A stretch of DNA of 64,000 nt from CAYOSF01 sp964406605 (GTDB lineage Bacteria; Chloroflexota; Dehalococcoidia; DSTF01; RBG-16-68-14), in the NCBI GenBank assembly GCA_964406605.1, contig CAYOSF010000001.1, positions 406,989 through 470,988 on the forward strand, read 5' to 3'. The notes beneath the pieces were generated by a model. That model was not told the origin of the DNA, did no database searches, and worked only from the letters and a program-made list of their open reading frames with translations. Of this stretch, positions 1 to 8,932 are shown piece by piece. Each line of letters starts with the position of its first letter. The first letter of the stretch is position 1. A program made the position numbers and the translations under genes.

Positions 1-1
1 C

Positions 2-2527
2 GCGGACATGGCCGTCGCGGGTGGTCTGGAAGACGACCTGACCACGGGAACCATGGACGTCGCCCTGTCTGTGGGCTTTGGTGGGCCTCCCGAGGCGGGC
101 TGGTCGGCGGAGGTCGACCTGCAAGACGCGGACGGACGGTCCGTGCTGGCGGAGCCTCTCGTTGGCGAAGTGCCGGTCTTCGACCGCAGCGATTGGCTGG
201 GCGAGCTCCGCAGCACGATCCTCTATCGCGGGTCTGTTGTGCGGTTTCACGCCGCGGTGCCGGAAGCGCGAATCTGGTCTGCGGAGGAAGCACACCGCTA
301 CCGCGTCCTCGCCTCCTTGCGCGATCCGCGAGGAGACGTGGTCGAGGCAGTGACGCAGTGGACCGGCTTCCGTCGAGTGGAGATCCGTGGCGGGCAGATG
401 CTGGTCAACGGGCAGCCGGTTCTCATCTACGGCGTCAACCGGCACGACCACGATCCCGACACCGGCAAGACCCTCTCTCGACAGACCATGCGCCGCGACG
501 TCGAGTTGATGAAGCAGTTCAGCGTCAACGCCATACGCACCTCGCACTACCCAAACGATCCGTACCTGCTCGACCTCTGCGATGAGTTCGGCCTCTACGT
601 GATCGACGAGGCGAACATCGAGAGCCACGCGCGGCAGTGGAGCCTGTGCCACGACCGCCGCTTTGATGCCGCAATCCTCGATCGGTGCGTTCGCATGGTC
701 ATGCGAGACAAGAACCACCCGTGCGTGATCGCCTGGTCGCTGGGGAACGAGAGCGGCGAAGGCGCGGGCCACCATGCGGCGGCGGCGTGGATCCGGGAGG
801 CGGACCCGAGCCGCCTCGTTCACTATGAGGGCGCCTGCCAGAAGGCCTTCCGGGCAGGACGCGTGCCCGCGCGCTCCGACGAGATGAGCAAGCTCCTCAC
901 CGATGTGATCTGTCCGATGTATCCACCAATCGAACAGCTTGTGGAGTGGGCCGAGGCGAGCGATGACGAACGGCCGTTGATCATGTGCGAGTACTCCCAC
1001 GCGATGGGCAACAGCAACGGCAGCCTGGCCGACTACTGGGCGGCGATAGAAGCGCACCCGAGGCTACAGGGCGGGTTCATCTGGGACTGGGTGGATCAGG
1101 GACTTCGCGCGCAGGATGAGAACGGACGCGAGTTCTGGGCGTACGGGGGTCACTTCGGGGATGAGCCCAACGACGCCAACTTCTGCTGCAACGGACTGCT
1201 CGGTCCCGACCGCGTGCCGCACCCCGGAACGTGGGAGCTGAAGAAGCTCGCCCAGCCGGTGTCCGTCGAGGCGCGTGATCTCGCCCGGCGCGAGATCACG
1301 GTCATCAACCGGCAGCGATTCGAGGACCTGTCGTGGCTTGAGGCGCATTGGGAGGTGAGCGTTGACGGCGAACGCGTCGAACACGGGGAACTGGCGCTGC
1401 CGAACATTGGTCCGGGAGAGGAATCGGATGTCGTGGTGCCCTGCAGCGAGCCGGATCTCGTACAAGGGCAGGAGTGCCACCTCCTCGTCCGGTTCCTAAC
1501 GTCGAGGGACCTGGCGTGGGCGCCAAAGGGCCACGAGGTCGCTTGGGAGCAGTTCGCCATGCCGTGGACGGGACGGCGACCTCCCGCGGCGCACTCGCGC
1601 CACGCGCTGGGTTCTCGAAAGGAGAACCAGCGGGTCGTGGTCGAGTCCGGCGACACGTCGCTCGCGTTCGACCTGAGCACCGGCCTGCTGGAGCAGTTGT
1701 CTCACCGAGGAGAGCAACTCCTCACTGCCCCGCCTCGGCTGTCGCTGTGGCGTGCGGCGACGGATAACGACGGAGCGCGGTACGGGGCGGGGAGCGACTA
1801 CGCGGGGGTGCGCCGGCAATGGCTCGCGTGGGGTCTCGACCACCTTCAGGGACAGATGGTCGCGGCGGACTTCCGCGAGAATGCTGACGGAGGTGTGGTC
1901 GTCACGGCTCACCATGAGTATCGCGGCGCGGACACGGACCTGGTGATCGAGCACCAGCAAATCATCACGTTGGAGACCGACGGAACGATTCGCGTCGACG
2001 AGACGGTGGGGATTCCGGAAGACCTTACGGACCTGCCGCGGGTCGGGATCGAGTTCGCCCTCGCGCCGGGGCACGATAGTCTTGAATGGTTCGGCCGCGG
2101 GCCGATGGAGACGTATCCGGACAGGAAGCTGGCGCCGGTCGGGCGCTGGAGCAGCAGCGTCTCGGAGCAATTCGTCCCTTACGTGGTGCCGCAGGAACAT
2201 GGGAACCATGTGGACACGCGCTGGTTCGCGCTCTGGAAGCCGGGCCGAGCAGGGCTGCTGGTGGAGCTCGATGGGCTGTCGTTTTCGGCGTCTCACTACA
2301 CCGCCGATGACCTGTACCAGGCCCGCACGCTCGCCGACCTCTCACCCCGGGACGAGGTGATCGTGCACGTCGACGCCACAGTCCGGGGTGTTGGCACCGG
2401 CGCCTGCGGACCTGACACGCTGGAGCAGTATCTCGTGCGGGGAGGCCTGCACCAGTGGCGATGGGTCGTGCGCACCTTCTCGGCGGAGAGCGAGAGGCCG
2501 CTGGTTCCCTACTCAGCGGGAACGTGA
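2..2527 (+). CDS. lacZ: beta-galactosidase, glycoside hydrolase family 2 (5' end cut by window edge)
   Basis: LacZ-type GH2 enzyme hydrolysing terminal beta-galactosides. Numbering from the Met at position 8, the acid/base Glu is E248 in SLGNESGEG and the nucleophile is E328 in CEYSHAMGNS, both classic GH2 sequences. The C-terminal beta-sandwich (small chain) domain with FGRGPMETYPDRK is present. Compared with E. coli LacZ (1023 residues, E461 and E537) about 210 N-terminal residues, mostly the sugar-binding domain, are missing. The reading frame is open to the window edge, so the true start is upstream and the Met at 8 is internal. No signal peptide can be judged. It fits the carbohydrate-catabolic theme of the first 40 kb, but it is not in an operon with anything visible, because the next gene lies on the other strand. 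Confidence 0.93.
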   Translation, partial: ADMAVAGGLEDDLTTGTMDVALSVGFGGPPEAGWSAEVDLQDADGRSVLAEPLVGEVPVFDRSDWLGELRSTILYRGSVVRFHAAVPEARIWSAEEAHRYRVLASLRDPRGDVVEAVTQWTGFRRVEIRGGQMLVNGQPVLIYGVNRHDHDPDTGKTLSRQTMRRDVELMKQFSVNAIRTSHYPNDPYLLDLCDEFGLYVIDEANIESHARQWSLCHDRRFDAAILDRCVRMVMRDKNHPCVIAWSLGNESGEGAGHHAAAAWIREADPSRLVHYEGACQKAFRAGRVPARSDEMSKLLTDVICPMYPPIEQLVEWAEASDDERPLIMCEYSHAMGNSNGSLADYWAAIEAHPRLQGGFIWDWVDQGLRAQDENGREFWAYGGHFGDEPNDANFCCNGLLGPDRVPHPGTWELKKLAQPVSVEARDLARREITVINRQRFEDLSWLEAHWEVSVDGERVEHGELALPNIGPGEESDVVVPCSEPDLVQGQECHLLVRFLTSRDLAWAPKGHEVAWEQFAMPWTGRRPPAAHSRHALGSRKENQRVVVESGDTSLAFDLSTGLLEQLSHRGEQLLTAPPRLSLWRAATDNDGARYGAGSDYAGVRRQWLAWGLDHLQGQMVAADFRENADGGVVVTAHHEYRGADTDLVIEHQQIITLETDGTIRVDETVGIPEDLTDLPRVGIEFALAPGHDSLEWFGRGPMETYPDRKLAPVGRWSSSVSEQFVPYVVPQEHGNHVDTRWFALWKPGRAGLLVELDGLSFSASHYTADDLYQARTLADLSPRDEVIVHVDATVRGVGTGACGPDTLEQYLVRGGLHQWRWVVRTFSAESERPLVPYSAGT

Positions 2528-2619
2528 GGCGGCCTGATTGGGCAGCGAGTGCGAGTAGGCGGACGCTTTACATAACACCCGGAACACCATAGGACTTGGA
2601 GCCGGTGGGCGGGAGTCGG

Positions 2620-3435
2620 CTAGTCGAGGCTGGCCAGCGGGCGACCGAGTCCGACGTTGGTCTTTCCGGCGATGGAAGGCTTCAGGCCCAGCGATTCGGC
2701 TATGGGTACGGTCGGTATGGAGCCGTCCTCATGCACGACGGAGATGAGGTCCACGGCGAATACGGTGTCGACGTGCTGGGCGACGTCCTTCAATGCGGTG
2801 AGGACCTTGGCCAGGTCGTCCAGGGGAACGTCGAACTCGATGATGCAGGAGAGGACCTTCTCGTTCAGGATGTCCTCCCGAAGCTCTCCCGTTCCCACGT
2901 TGGTCATCAGGTCGGTCAGCGGGTTCTGAGGCTCGAAGGCAACCCCAACGGATGCCAGGGCCTTCGTGATCGTCTGCACGTCCCGGAAGCGGGTGCCCAC
3001 GCCCGGCCGTCCGACCTCGGCCGCAAGGCCCGCCCGTCCCCGCTTGAACCGTCCCATGACGTCGTTCATCTTCATCTCGACGGTGCCCCTGCCGCTTATG
3101 GTGACTTCCTCGCCCTCACGGTCCAGGAGCTGGCGCCGGTCCATTCCCTTCAGGTCACCCTGAATGCGGCTGACGACGCGATGCTCGAACACGGCCGAGA
3201 CGTAGGGCGCCGAGGGGTCGCTGAACTCCATACGCAGGGTGCGTGGCCACTCGAGGGCCTGGGGATGGATGGCTTGCGTCTCGCAAACACCGGCTCGGTA
3301 GCAGACGCCGCACTCGACGCACTCGTCCTCCAGGATGGCGGCCTGTGCCATCTTCCTGTCCTCGACGATCGCCCCTACTGAGCAGTAGGGCAGGCACTCC
3401 ATGCAGCCTTTGCAGTAGTATCGATCGATGATCAC
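2620..3435 (-). CDS. 4Fe-4S dicluster ferredoxin-domain protein
   Basis: A 271-residue cytoplasmic protein with a bacterial-type two-cluster ferredoxin domain at the N terminus: Cys 8, 11, 14 and 18 (CxxCxxCxxxC) and Cys 39, 42, 45 and 51. The remaining ~200 residues have no cysteine ligand set I recognise, apart from one isolated cysteine, and look like a separate globular domain. No catalytic motif is visible. It lies 12 bp downstream of another cysteine-containing gene (4047 to 3448) on the same strand, so the two probably form an operon, with this protein as an electron-transfer partner. The ferredoxin domain is certain from the sequence; the physiological partner and reaction are unknown. 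Confidence 0.85.
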   Translation of the reverse strand: MIIDRYYCKGCMECLPYCSVGAIVEDRKMAQAAILEDECVECGVCYRAGVCETQAIHPQALEWPRTLRMEFSDPSAPYVSAVFEHRVVSRIQGDLKGMDRRQLLDREGEEVTISGRGTVEMKMNDVMGRFKRGRAGLAAEVGRPGVGTRFRDVQTITKALASVGVAFEPQNPLTDLMTNVGTGELREDILNEKVLSCIIEFDVPLDDLAKVLTALKDVAQHVDTVFAVDLISVVHEDGSIPTVPIAESLGLKPSIAGKTNVGLGRPLASLD

Positions 3436-3447
3436 GGCCTGGCTCCC

Positions 3448-4047
3448 CTACCCGGGAAGGCGCTCGTGCGGCGCTCTCAGATCGCGAAGCGCCAAGGATG
3501 CCCGCGGCGGCTTGATCCGGCCTGCTGCTATCTCCGCTACCAGGTGCGTCATCAGTGTCTCCGCTCTGGCGTGGTTGAAGATGTCGCAGAGGCACATCTT
3601 TCTCATGCGCTGACAGGCGTCGGAGGCTGAGACCTCCTGTCGCCCCATCCGGCCCGCCAGGTGCCACACCAGGCTCGGCGCGATCAGGCCGTGCCCGCAC
3701 ATGGTCGTGATCTCCAGGATCTCTGGTCGGGGCAGCTTCTCTGTCTTGCCCCAGAAGCCCAGGGAGTGGTTCACCGTGTGGGCCCTGGTGCCGGCGCTCC
3801 TGCAGGACTCAGCTACCTCGTCGAAGAGCCCGCTGACCACCACGGAGAGGCCCACGTCGGCCTCGGCGAGCTCCGCCAGTGCGGCCTCCATGTTGTTCCG
3901 GCTGTCGAAGACCCAGATGTACCAGCCACGCGCCCTGTCGGTGTTGATGGGGTGGTGGCGGCGGCAGATCTCGTTGTAGCGCTCTACCTTCTCCATCACC
4001 GGCGGCGGCCCTCGATAGGGGAGCGACAGCATCACCCAGTCGTTCAT
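3448..4047 (-). CDS. uncharacterised cysteine-containing protein, partner of the ferredoxin-like gene
   Basis: A 199-residue protein that I do not recognise. I place the start at the ATG at 4047 (MNDWVML); the frame stays open further upstream, but that extension would run into the divergent gene at 4231. The C-terminal half has a CGHG motif (Cys117) and then Cys145, Cys152 and Cys154 (CxC spacing), a plausible metal or Fe-S ligand set. There is no signal peptide or membrane helix. The downstream 4Fe-4S gene begins 12 bp after its stop, which argues for co-transcription and a shared redox function. The 183-bp gap to the divergent gene at 4231 should hold promoters for both directions. Confidence 0.6.
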   Translation of the reverse strand: MNDWVMLSLPYRGPPPVMEKVERYNEICRRHHPINTDRARGWYIWVFDSRNNMEAALAELAEADVGLSVVVSGLFDEVAESCRSAGTRAHTVNHSLGFWGKTEKLPRPEILEITTMCGHGLIAPSLVWHLAGRMGRQEVSASDACQRMRKMCLCDIFNHARAETLMTHLVAEIAAGRIKPPRASLALRDLRAPHERLPG

Positions 4048-4230
4048 GAGGTTCTGTCGGGTTCCCTGCCTGTGGTTGGTGTGTGTCAACGCTCCTCCAG
4101 TCCGGCCCGGCGGTCGGGCGAGCATGTGTCTCTTCTGGTTCGCGGTACTCATCCTACGCGTGCGGTTGGGCAGCCACAAGTGGACGGGCGTAGCGCACCG
4201 GGCAGAATACCGGCGTGGTAGGATTGAACC

Positions 4231-5268
4231 GTGCCTGCAACCACCATCGACGACGCGCTTGGGCTTCTCCGGGACACCGGCCCTGAGTTCGCAGGTGGTC
4301 TCTCCAACCACGGCCCCATGGCAGCGGAGGCGCTCATCGAGCTGGGCCGCGCCGATGCCGTCATCCCGTGGGTGGAGCGCTACCGAAAACGGCTGCAACC
4401 TCGGCCGGAGTCGAGTCTACCGCTCGAACGCGCGTCGTGGCGGGAATCACTGGGCGATTTCCGGCGGGCCGGCGATTGGGCGGCCTTCTTCCAACGTGAG
4501 CTCGCGGACGCGGCCTGGAAGACGGTGGTGGCGGAGTGGGTCCCGCTTCTGGCTCCCGGGCTGGTTGCCGCTGCGACGCACGGCATCATCCGTACCGCCC
4601 ATGCCGTCCGCAGCCTGAGCGCTGAGGAGACTCCGGCTCGGATGGAGGAGCTGGCGCAAGGGTTGGGCTACTGGGCGGCGCGGTACCACGAGCTCCCCGA
4701 TAGCGGCGCGCGCCAGGGCGGGCTGATGCCTTCGCAGGCGCTGGCCTCCGTTCCGCAGCTACCGGAAGCCGATCGTCGCGGGCGACTGATCATGGACGGG
4801 CTGGTCCGCCTGGACGGAGACGGTCGCTTCCCCGAAGTGATCGGGCTGGTGCAGATTCCGGACGATCCGTCTGCATTCGTTTCGGACCTGACCAGGACCT
4901 TCGCGGCGGTATGCCTCAAGAACGCGCAAGGGTTCGGCAAGGCGGTTACCTTCATCCACACCGTCACCGGTCCCAGCGCGATACGGCTGCTTCTCCCTCA
5001 TGTGCCGGAGGAGGCGTCGGAGCGGCTGCTGCGCCATGGTTGGCAGGCGGCGGCCGGTATCTACGCTGCCTTCGCAAGCGCGATCGATCCTGCGGCGGAA
5101 CCGGGTCCATTCGAGACCGCGGATCTCGTGGAGCGGGCCGTGGCGACGGGCGACGAGCACGTCATCAAGTTCACTGAGGCTTGCCTCAGGGAGCATGCGG
5201 TCAGCCCTCATTCGATCTACCTGGAAGCGGCCAGCGACGCTATCGAGCGCTCTACGGCCGTCCGCTAG
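4231..5268 (+). CDS. questin oxidase-like (DUF4243) family protein
   Basis: A 345-residue protein starting at a GTG. It resembles the questin-oxidase-like family: an N-terminal NHGPMAAEAL stretch (His27), then WVERYRKRL, and a central THGIIRTAHAVR histidine pair typical of the family. Fungal members catalyse the Baeyer-Villiger-type ring opening of questin; bacterial members are mostly uncharacterised, so the substrate here is unknown. No signal peptide or membrane segment is seen. It stands alone on the plus strand, divergent from the Fe-S pair upstream, and convergent with the GGDEF-like gene downstream. Confidence 0.72.
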   Translation: MPATTIDDALGLLRDTGPEFAGGLSNHGPMAAEALIELGRADAVIPWVERYRKRLQPRPESSLPLERASWRESLGDFRRAGDWAAFFQRELADAAWKTVVAEWVPLLAPGLVAAATHGIIRTAHAVRSLSAEETPARMEELAQGLGYWAARYHELPDSGARQGGLMPSQALASVPQLPEADRRGRLIMDGLVRLDGDGRFPEVIGLVQIPDDPSAFVSDLTRTFAAVCLKNAQGFGKAVTFIHTVTGPSAIRLLLPHVPEEASERLLRHGWQAAAGIYAAFASAIDPAAEPGPFETADLVERAVATGDEHVIKFTEACLREHAVSPHSIYLEAASDAIERSTAVR

Positions 5269-5389
5269 ACACCATGCGTCGCACGGCCCCAAGGGTCGCA
5301 AACGGCGAGGGGGCTGCCGGTTGGCGGCGGAGCGGCGGTGGAGCTACCGACGCCAGCGCGTCCAGCCCTCGCTGCGGGCGCTCGGGTGG

Positions 5390-5929
5390 CTAACTGACTT
5401 CTCTGTTCGCTTGGAGTCGGGGCCTTGGCGGTGGCTGGAATGACGGCACGGCGGGCGGCTGCTGAGGGCCTGGCTCTCGGGTGGTCTCCGACGTGCTTTG
5501 TTTGTCGTGCGAGAGATCCTCTGTGATCACAAGCATCTTGTCGACTACTTCGGCGTGGTCTGGATACGCGGCCAGCTTCAGCGTCCAGTCTGGACCCAGG
5601 TCCGTCGTCTGGGAAGTGAACCTCCCGAGGACCGTGCGCGCCCCCGCCAGAGTCGTCTCGGGTAGGAGCACGGCAAGGACCCCGATGTCGTCGAACGACG
5701 CCATGAGATCACATGCCCTAAGGAGACCGCGTATCCTACCGGAGGTCATTCGCAGATTCGTCCGCCTGGCGTCGCCGTCCTCGTCGTCAGGCGCCTCGAG
5801 CAGCAGAACGGCGAAGGAATGGCGGTAGCGCTCGTAGCGGGCGATCTCGTGGAAGAGGAACTGGACGAACGTCTGGGAATCGACAAGCCGTCCCGTCTTC
5901 CGCCCTCCGGCGTCGCGTGATTCAGACAT
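5390..5929 (-). CDS. degenerate GGDEF-domain protein
   Basis: A 179-residue soluble protein with the fold signature of a GGDEF (diguanylate cyclase) domain: an N-terminal helix with the conserved pattern around FLFHEIARYERY, a beta strand AVLLLEA, and the central hairpin. The signature GGDEF sequence is replaced by SFDDI (residues 78-82), so cyclase activity is very unlikely. The last ~35 residues are Pro/Gln-rich and probably disordered. A second protein of the same kind lies at 38588. It may act as a c-di-GMP receptor, a protein-interaction module, or a relic. The gene is monocistronic and convergent with the gene at 4231. Confidence 0.68.
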   Translation of the reverse strand: MSESRDAGGRKTGRLVDSQTFVQFLFHEIARYERYRHSFAVLLLEAPDDEDGDARRTNLRMTSGRIRGLLRACDLMASFDDIGVLAVLLPETTLAGARTVLGRFTSQTTDLGPDWTLKLAAYPDHAEVVDKMLVITEDLSHDKQSTSETTREPGPQQPPAVPSFQPPPRPRLQANREVS

Positions 5930-6115
5930 CCCGCCGATACGCGCCCTTCATCAATGGCCACCCCAGTGTGGTTCCTGTTCTCTTGTCGGCTCCAACGCGC
6001 ATGCACTTTAGGAGTAGGGGTGAACGAGCACGCGCAGCGGCGGCGACGCGCATGCGGTGAACTGAAGCGACGTTGCTTATCCGACGCCGGCGGCTTGGTC
6101 CAATTGGGCCTTGCG

Positions 6116-7495
6116 CTACAGCGCCCGGCGTGCGGCCTGGACCAGTGCTTCCGAGAACGATGGGTGCCAGTGGGTGACGGCCGCCAGGTCGTGAACGGTC
6201 GCCTCGAGCTCCATGGCCAGCACGGCCTGCCCTATCAGTTCGCCGGCGCCGGGTCCCAAGGCGTGCACGCCGAGGATCTCCCCATGCCGGCTGTCCGCGA
6301 CGAACTTGACGCCGCCCTCGCTTTGACCGCGGGCCGCGGCGCTGAGGTTGGCACCCAGGTCGACGAGGCCGACCCGCACCTCGTGCCCCATGTCTCTGGC
6401 CCGCTGCTCGCTCAGGCCCACATAGGCAAGCTCCGGCTGCGTGTGGACGACGCGGGGCAGGGCGTGAAGGCGGACGCGGGCATCGAGGCCAATCGCGTTC
6501 TCTGCGGCGACGCGTCCCTGATGAATAGCGGCGTGGGAGAGCATTGCCCCGCCCGTAACGTCACCGACGGCGAAGATGCCTGGAATGCTGGTCGCGCACC
6601 GATCATCGACGCGGACGCCATCGGCGGATGCTGCGACACCGATCTCCTCTAGGCCCAGGCCTTCGAAGTGGGGCCGGCGACAGTCTGGAGCGATGACGAC
6701 TTCGGCGGGGACACGCAGCTCTCCCTCTGGCGTAATGAGGAGAGCGTGTCGAGCGCCACCTTCCACGATCACTTCGCGGACGCTGCTGCTCGTCAAGACG
6801 TGCACGCCTGCTGCCTCTAGCCCCTGCAGCAGGTAGCCGACCAACTCCGCATCCGCGCCCGGCAGGACTTCGGCGCCCGGCTCGGCCACGGTCACGTTGC
6901 TGCCGAAAAGAGCCAAAATGAATGCCTGCTCAAGAACGAACCCAAGGCCTACCGGCCCGCCCCCAAGGGCGAGCACCGACGCCGGCACCTCTTGGAGGCG
7001 GAGGGCCCCGTCCATGGTCAGGATCTCGTCGGAGTGGCCGGCCAGAGAGGGTGGCTCGGGACGGGCGCCGGTCGCGATGATGAACGCGTCGGCGGAGATC
7101 TGGGTGGCTCCACCGTCGCTGAGACTCACCGTGGCGGCCTTTGGCGAGGTGAGCCTCGCCCGGCCCTGAATCAATTCGATCTGCAGCGCGCGCAGTTGGT
7201 TGCGGATGCCCTCTACCAGGGCCGCCGCGAGGCGGGTGCGGCGCGCTACGGCTCTTGGGAAACTGAGACCATCCGTGGTGGGCAGGACGCCTGCCAGAGA
7301 GAGGTCCTGGAGTTCCAGGCCGGCCCGCACGGTCTCCAGCATGACTGTGTTCGGGAAGCAGGCGAAGCTCACGCAATTGCCGCCCGGCGATTCCGCCTCC
7401 ACCACGGCGACCCGGGCTCCGAGCTCAGCCGCGCGAAGCGCCGCAGCGTGGCCTCCCGGCCCGCTGCCGATGACTACCAGGTCTCTTTGTTTCAC
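6116..7495 (-). CDS. lpdA: dihydrolipoyl dehydrogenase (E3) of the 2-oxoacid dehydrogenase complex
   Basis: A 459-residue FAD/NAD-dependent E3 that reoxidises the lipoyl arm of E2. The N-terminal FAD motif is VVIGSGPGGHAAA, and the redox disulfide is C41-VSFA-C46. The CxxxxC spacing is correct, but the usual CLNVGCIPS context is altered to CVSFACFPN. The second dinucleotide fold (LALGGGPVGLG) and the C-terminal dimer-interface pair H444/E449 (HPSFSE) are present, so it should be active. The start is a GTG preceded by GGGAGAA. It is the last gene of the E1alpha-E1beta-E2-E3 set, 37 bp after E2. The altered disulfide context sets it apart from housekeeping Lpd. Confidence 0.9.
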   Translation of the reverse strand: MKQRDLVVIGSGPGGHAAALRAAELGARVAVVEAESPGGNCVSFACFPNTVMLETVRAGLELQDLSLAGVLPTTDGLSFPRAVARRTRLAAALVEGIRNQLRALQIELIQGRARLTSPKAATVSLSDGGATQISADAFIIATGARPEPPSLAGHSDEILTMDGALRLQEVPASVLALGGGPVGLGFVLEQAFILALFGSNVTVAEPGAEVLPGADAELVGYLLQGLEAAGVHVLTSSSVREVIVEGGARHALLITPEGELRVPAEVVIAPDCRRPHFEGLGLEEIGVAASADGVRVDDRCATSIPGIFAVGDVTGGAMLSHAAIHQGRVAAENAIGLDARVRLHALPRVVHTQPELAYVGLSEQRARDMGHEVRVGLVDLGANLSAAARGQSEGGVKFVADSRHGEILGVHALGPGAGELIGQAVLAMELEATVHDLAAVTHWHPSFSEALVQAARRAL

Positions 7496-7532
7496 GGCGA
7501 GGGTTCTCCCGGCTCAATAGAGGTGTTTCAAG

Positions 7533-8771
7533 CTACGAGGGCACGAACAAGCTCGGCTGCTCCAGCAGCTCCGAGATCCTCGCTGCAAACCTTGCCGCCG
7601 GTGCGCCGTCGATCACTCTGTGGTCGAATGTGAGGCTGTAGGTCGTGATCGGTCGGATGACGATCTGCCCGTCCCTCACCACGGGCCGGTCGCTGATCGG
7701 GCCTGTGCCCAGAATAGCCGACTGGGGCTGGTTGATGATCGGCGTCCCGAAGCCCCATCCCCCGCCGAAGGCCCCCAGGTTGGTGATGGTGAAGGTGCCC
7801 CCACTGACGTCGTCGGGCATGAGCTTGTGCGTCCTTGCCTTTTCGACGAGTGTTGCGATCTCATGGCTTATCTCAGCCAGCGACTTCTGGTCGGCGTTCC
7901 TCACCACGGGCACTATCAGCCCACCCTCAAGCCCTTCCTCCAGCGCGACCGCCACGCCGATGTTGATCTCCTCCCAGACCTGGATCTCGGCCCCTATCAC
8001 ACCCGCATTGATGATCGGGTTGCCCTTGAGAGCAGTCGCGGCGGCCAGGACCAGGATATCGGTGTAGGTGATATGGGCGCCGATCTCAGACTCACGCTTC
8101 ACGAGACCGTCTCGGAGCTTGATCACCTCGGTCATGTCGATCTCGCCCATCTGGGTAAGCTGAGCTGACACGGCCAGACTGCGCTGCATGTGCTCGGCGA
8201 TAGCTCCCCTCATGCCCTTGAGCGGGATGCTGGCCTTCACGCTCCTGCCCTCGAAGACCTCCGCCGTGGGTGCTTCCGCCTCCTTCGCTTCGACTGCGCG
8301 TAGGATGTCTTCCTTCACGATCCTCCCGCCCGGACCGGTGCCGGTGATTGCGCTCAGGTCCAGTCCGTGCTCCGCCGCCAGCTTGCGGGCGAGGGGAGAG
8401 GCGGGTACGCGCTCTTGCCCTGCCGCCGGAGCGGCCTGCCGCGGTGCCGCAACGTCCGGGATGCTCCTTGGGGCTGCCGCGGCAGTGGTGAATAGCTCCG
8501 CGGGAGGCTCCTTGCGCAGAGATTCCAGCTCTTCCTCGGTCTCCGCGATCAGTCCGACCACCCGGCCCACCGGCGCTTTCACGTCCTTCTCGACCAGAAT
8601 GTGAAGGTAGCCCGAAGCGGAAGCCTCCACGTCGTACATGATCTTTTCGGTCTGTATCACGAGCACCACCGCGCCCTGTTCGATGCGGTCGCCGTCCGCA
8701 ACCTTCCACTCGGCCACGATGGCGTCCGTCATGGCCATGCCGAGCTTTGGTATGGCGATGTGGGCAGCCAT
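7533..8771 (-). CDS. dihydrolipoamide acyltransferase (E2), 2-oxoacid dehydrogenase complex
   Basis: A 412-residue E2 core protein with the standard order: one lipoyl domain (residues 1-77, lipoylated Lys43 in TEKIMYD), an Ala/Pro linker, a peripheral-subunit-binding domain (about 125-165, LARKLAAEHGLDL and GRIVKEDIL), and a catalytic CoA-acyltransferase domain ending in FDHRVIDG with catalytic His384 and Asp388. It moves the acyl group from E1 to CoA. It sits between E1beta and E3; the 161-bp gap to E1beta is unusually long for this operon and may contain an internal promoter, but I see no clear one. The sequence does not settle the acyl specificity (pyruvate, acetoin or branched-chain). Confidence 0.92.
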   Translation of the reverse strand: MAAHIAIPKLGMAMTDAIVAEWKVADGDRIEQGAVVLVIQTEKIMYDVEASASGYLHILVEKDVKAPVGRVVGLIAETEEELESLRKEPPAELFTTAAAAPRSIPDVAAPRQAAPAAGQERVPASPLARKLAAEHGLDLSAITGTGPGGRIVKEDILRAVEAKEAEAPTAEVFEGRSVKASIPLKGMRGAIAEHMQRSLAVSAQLTQMGEIDMTEVIKLRDGLVKRESEIGAHITYTDILVLAAATALKGNPIINAGVIGAEIQVWEEINIGVAVALEEGLEGGLIVPVVRNADQKSLAEISHEIATLVEKARTHKLMPDDVSGGTFTITNLGAFGGGWGFGTPIINQPQSAILGTGPISDRPVVRDGQIVIRPITTYSLTFDHRVIDGAPAARFAARISELLEQPSLFVPS

Positions 8772-8932
8772 CCTAGTGTCCGACTACCATCTCCCGGTCG
8801 CGAGAGCGAAGCGCTCACCTGCAGCAAACGTGCGCGCCCGCCTTGCGCGACAACACAGCCTCGTGCAGTGTGCGGTCGTCATGCGCGCTCTCGATTGGGA
8901 CATGTATCTATGATCGCGTTTCCCAAGACAAC

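Noticed and set aside
2596..3381. Long plus-strand open frame antisense to the ferredoxin-like gene
   Set aside because: It has no recognisable domain, and the minus strand encodes a clear 8-Cys ferredoxin; high GC content produces such shadows.
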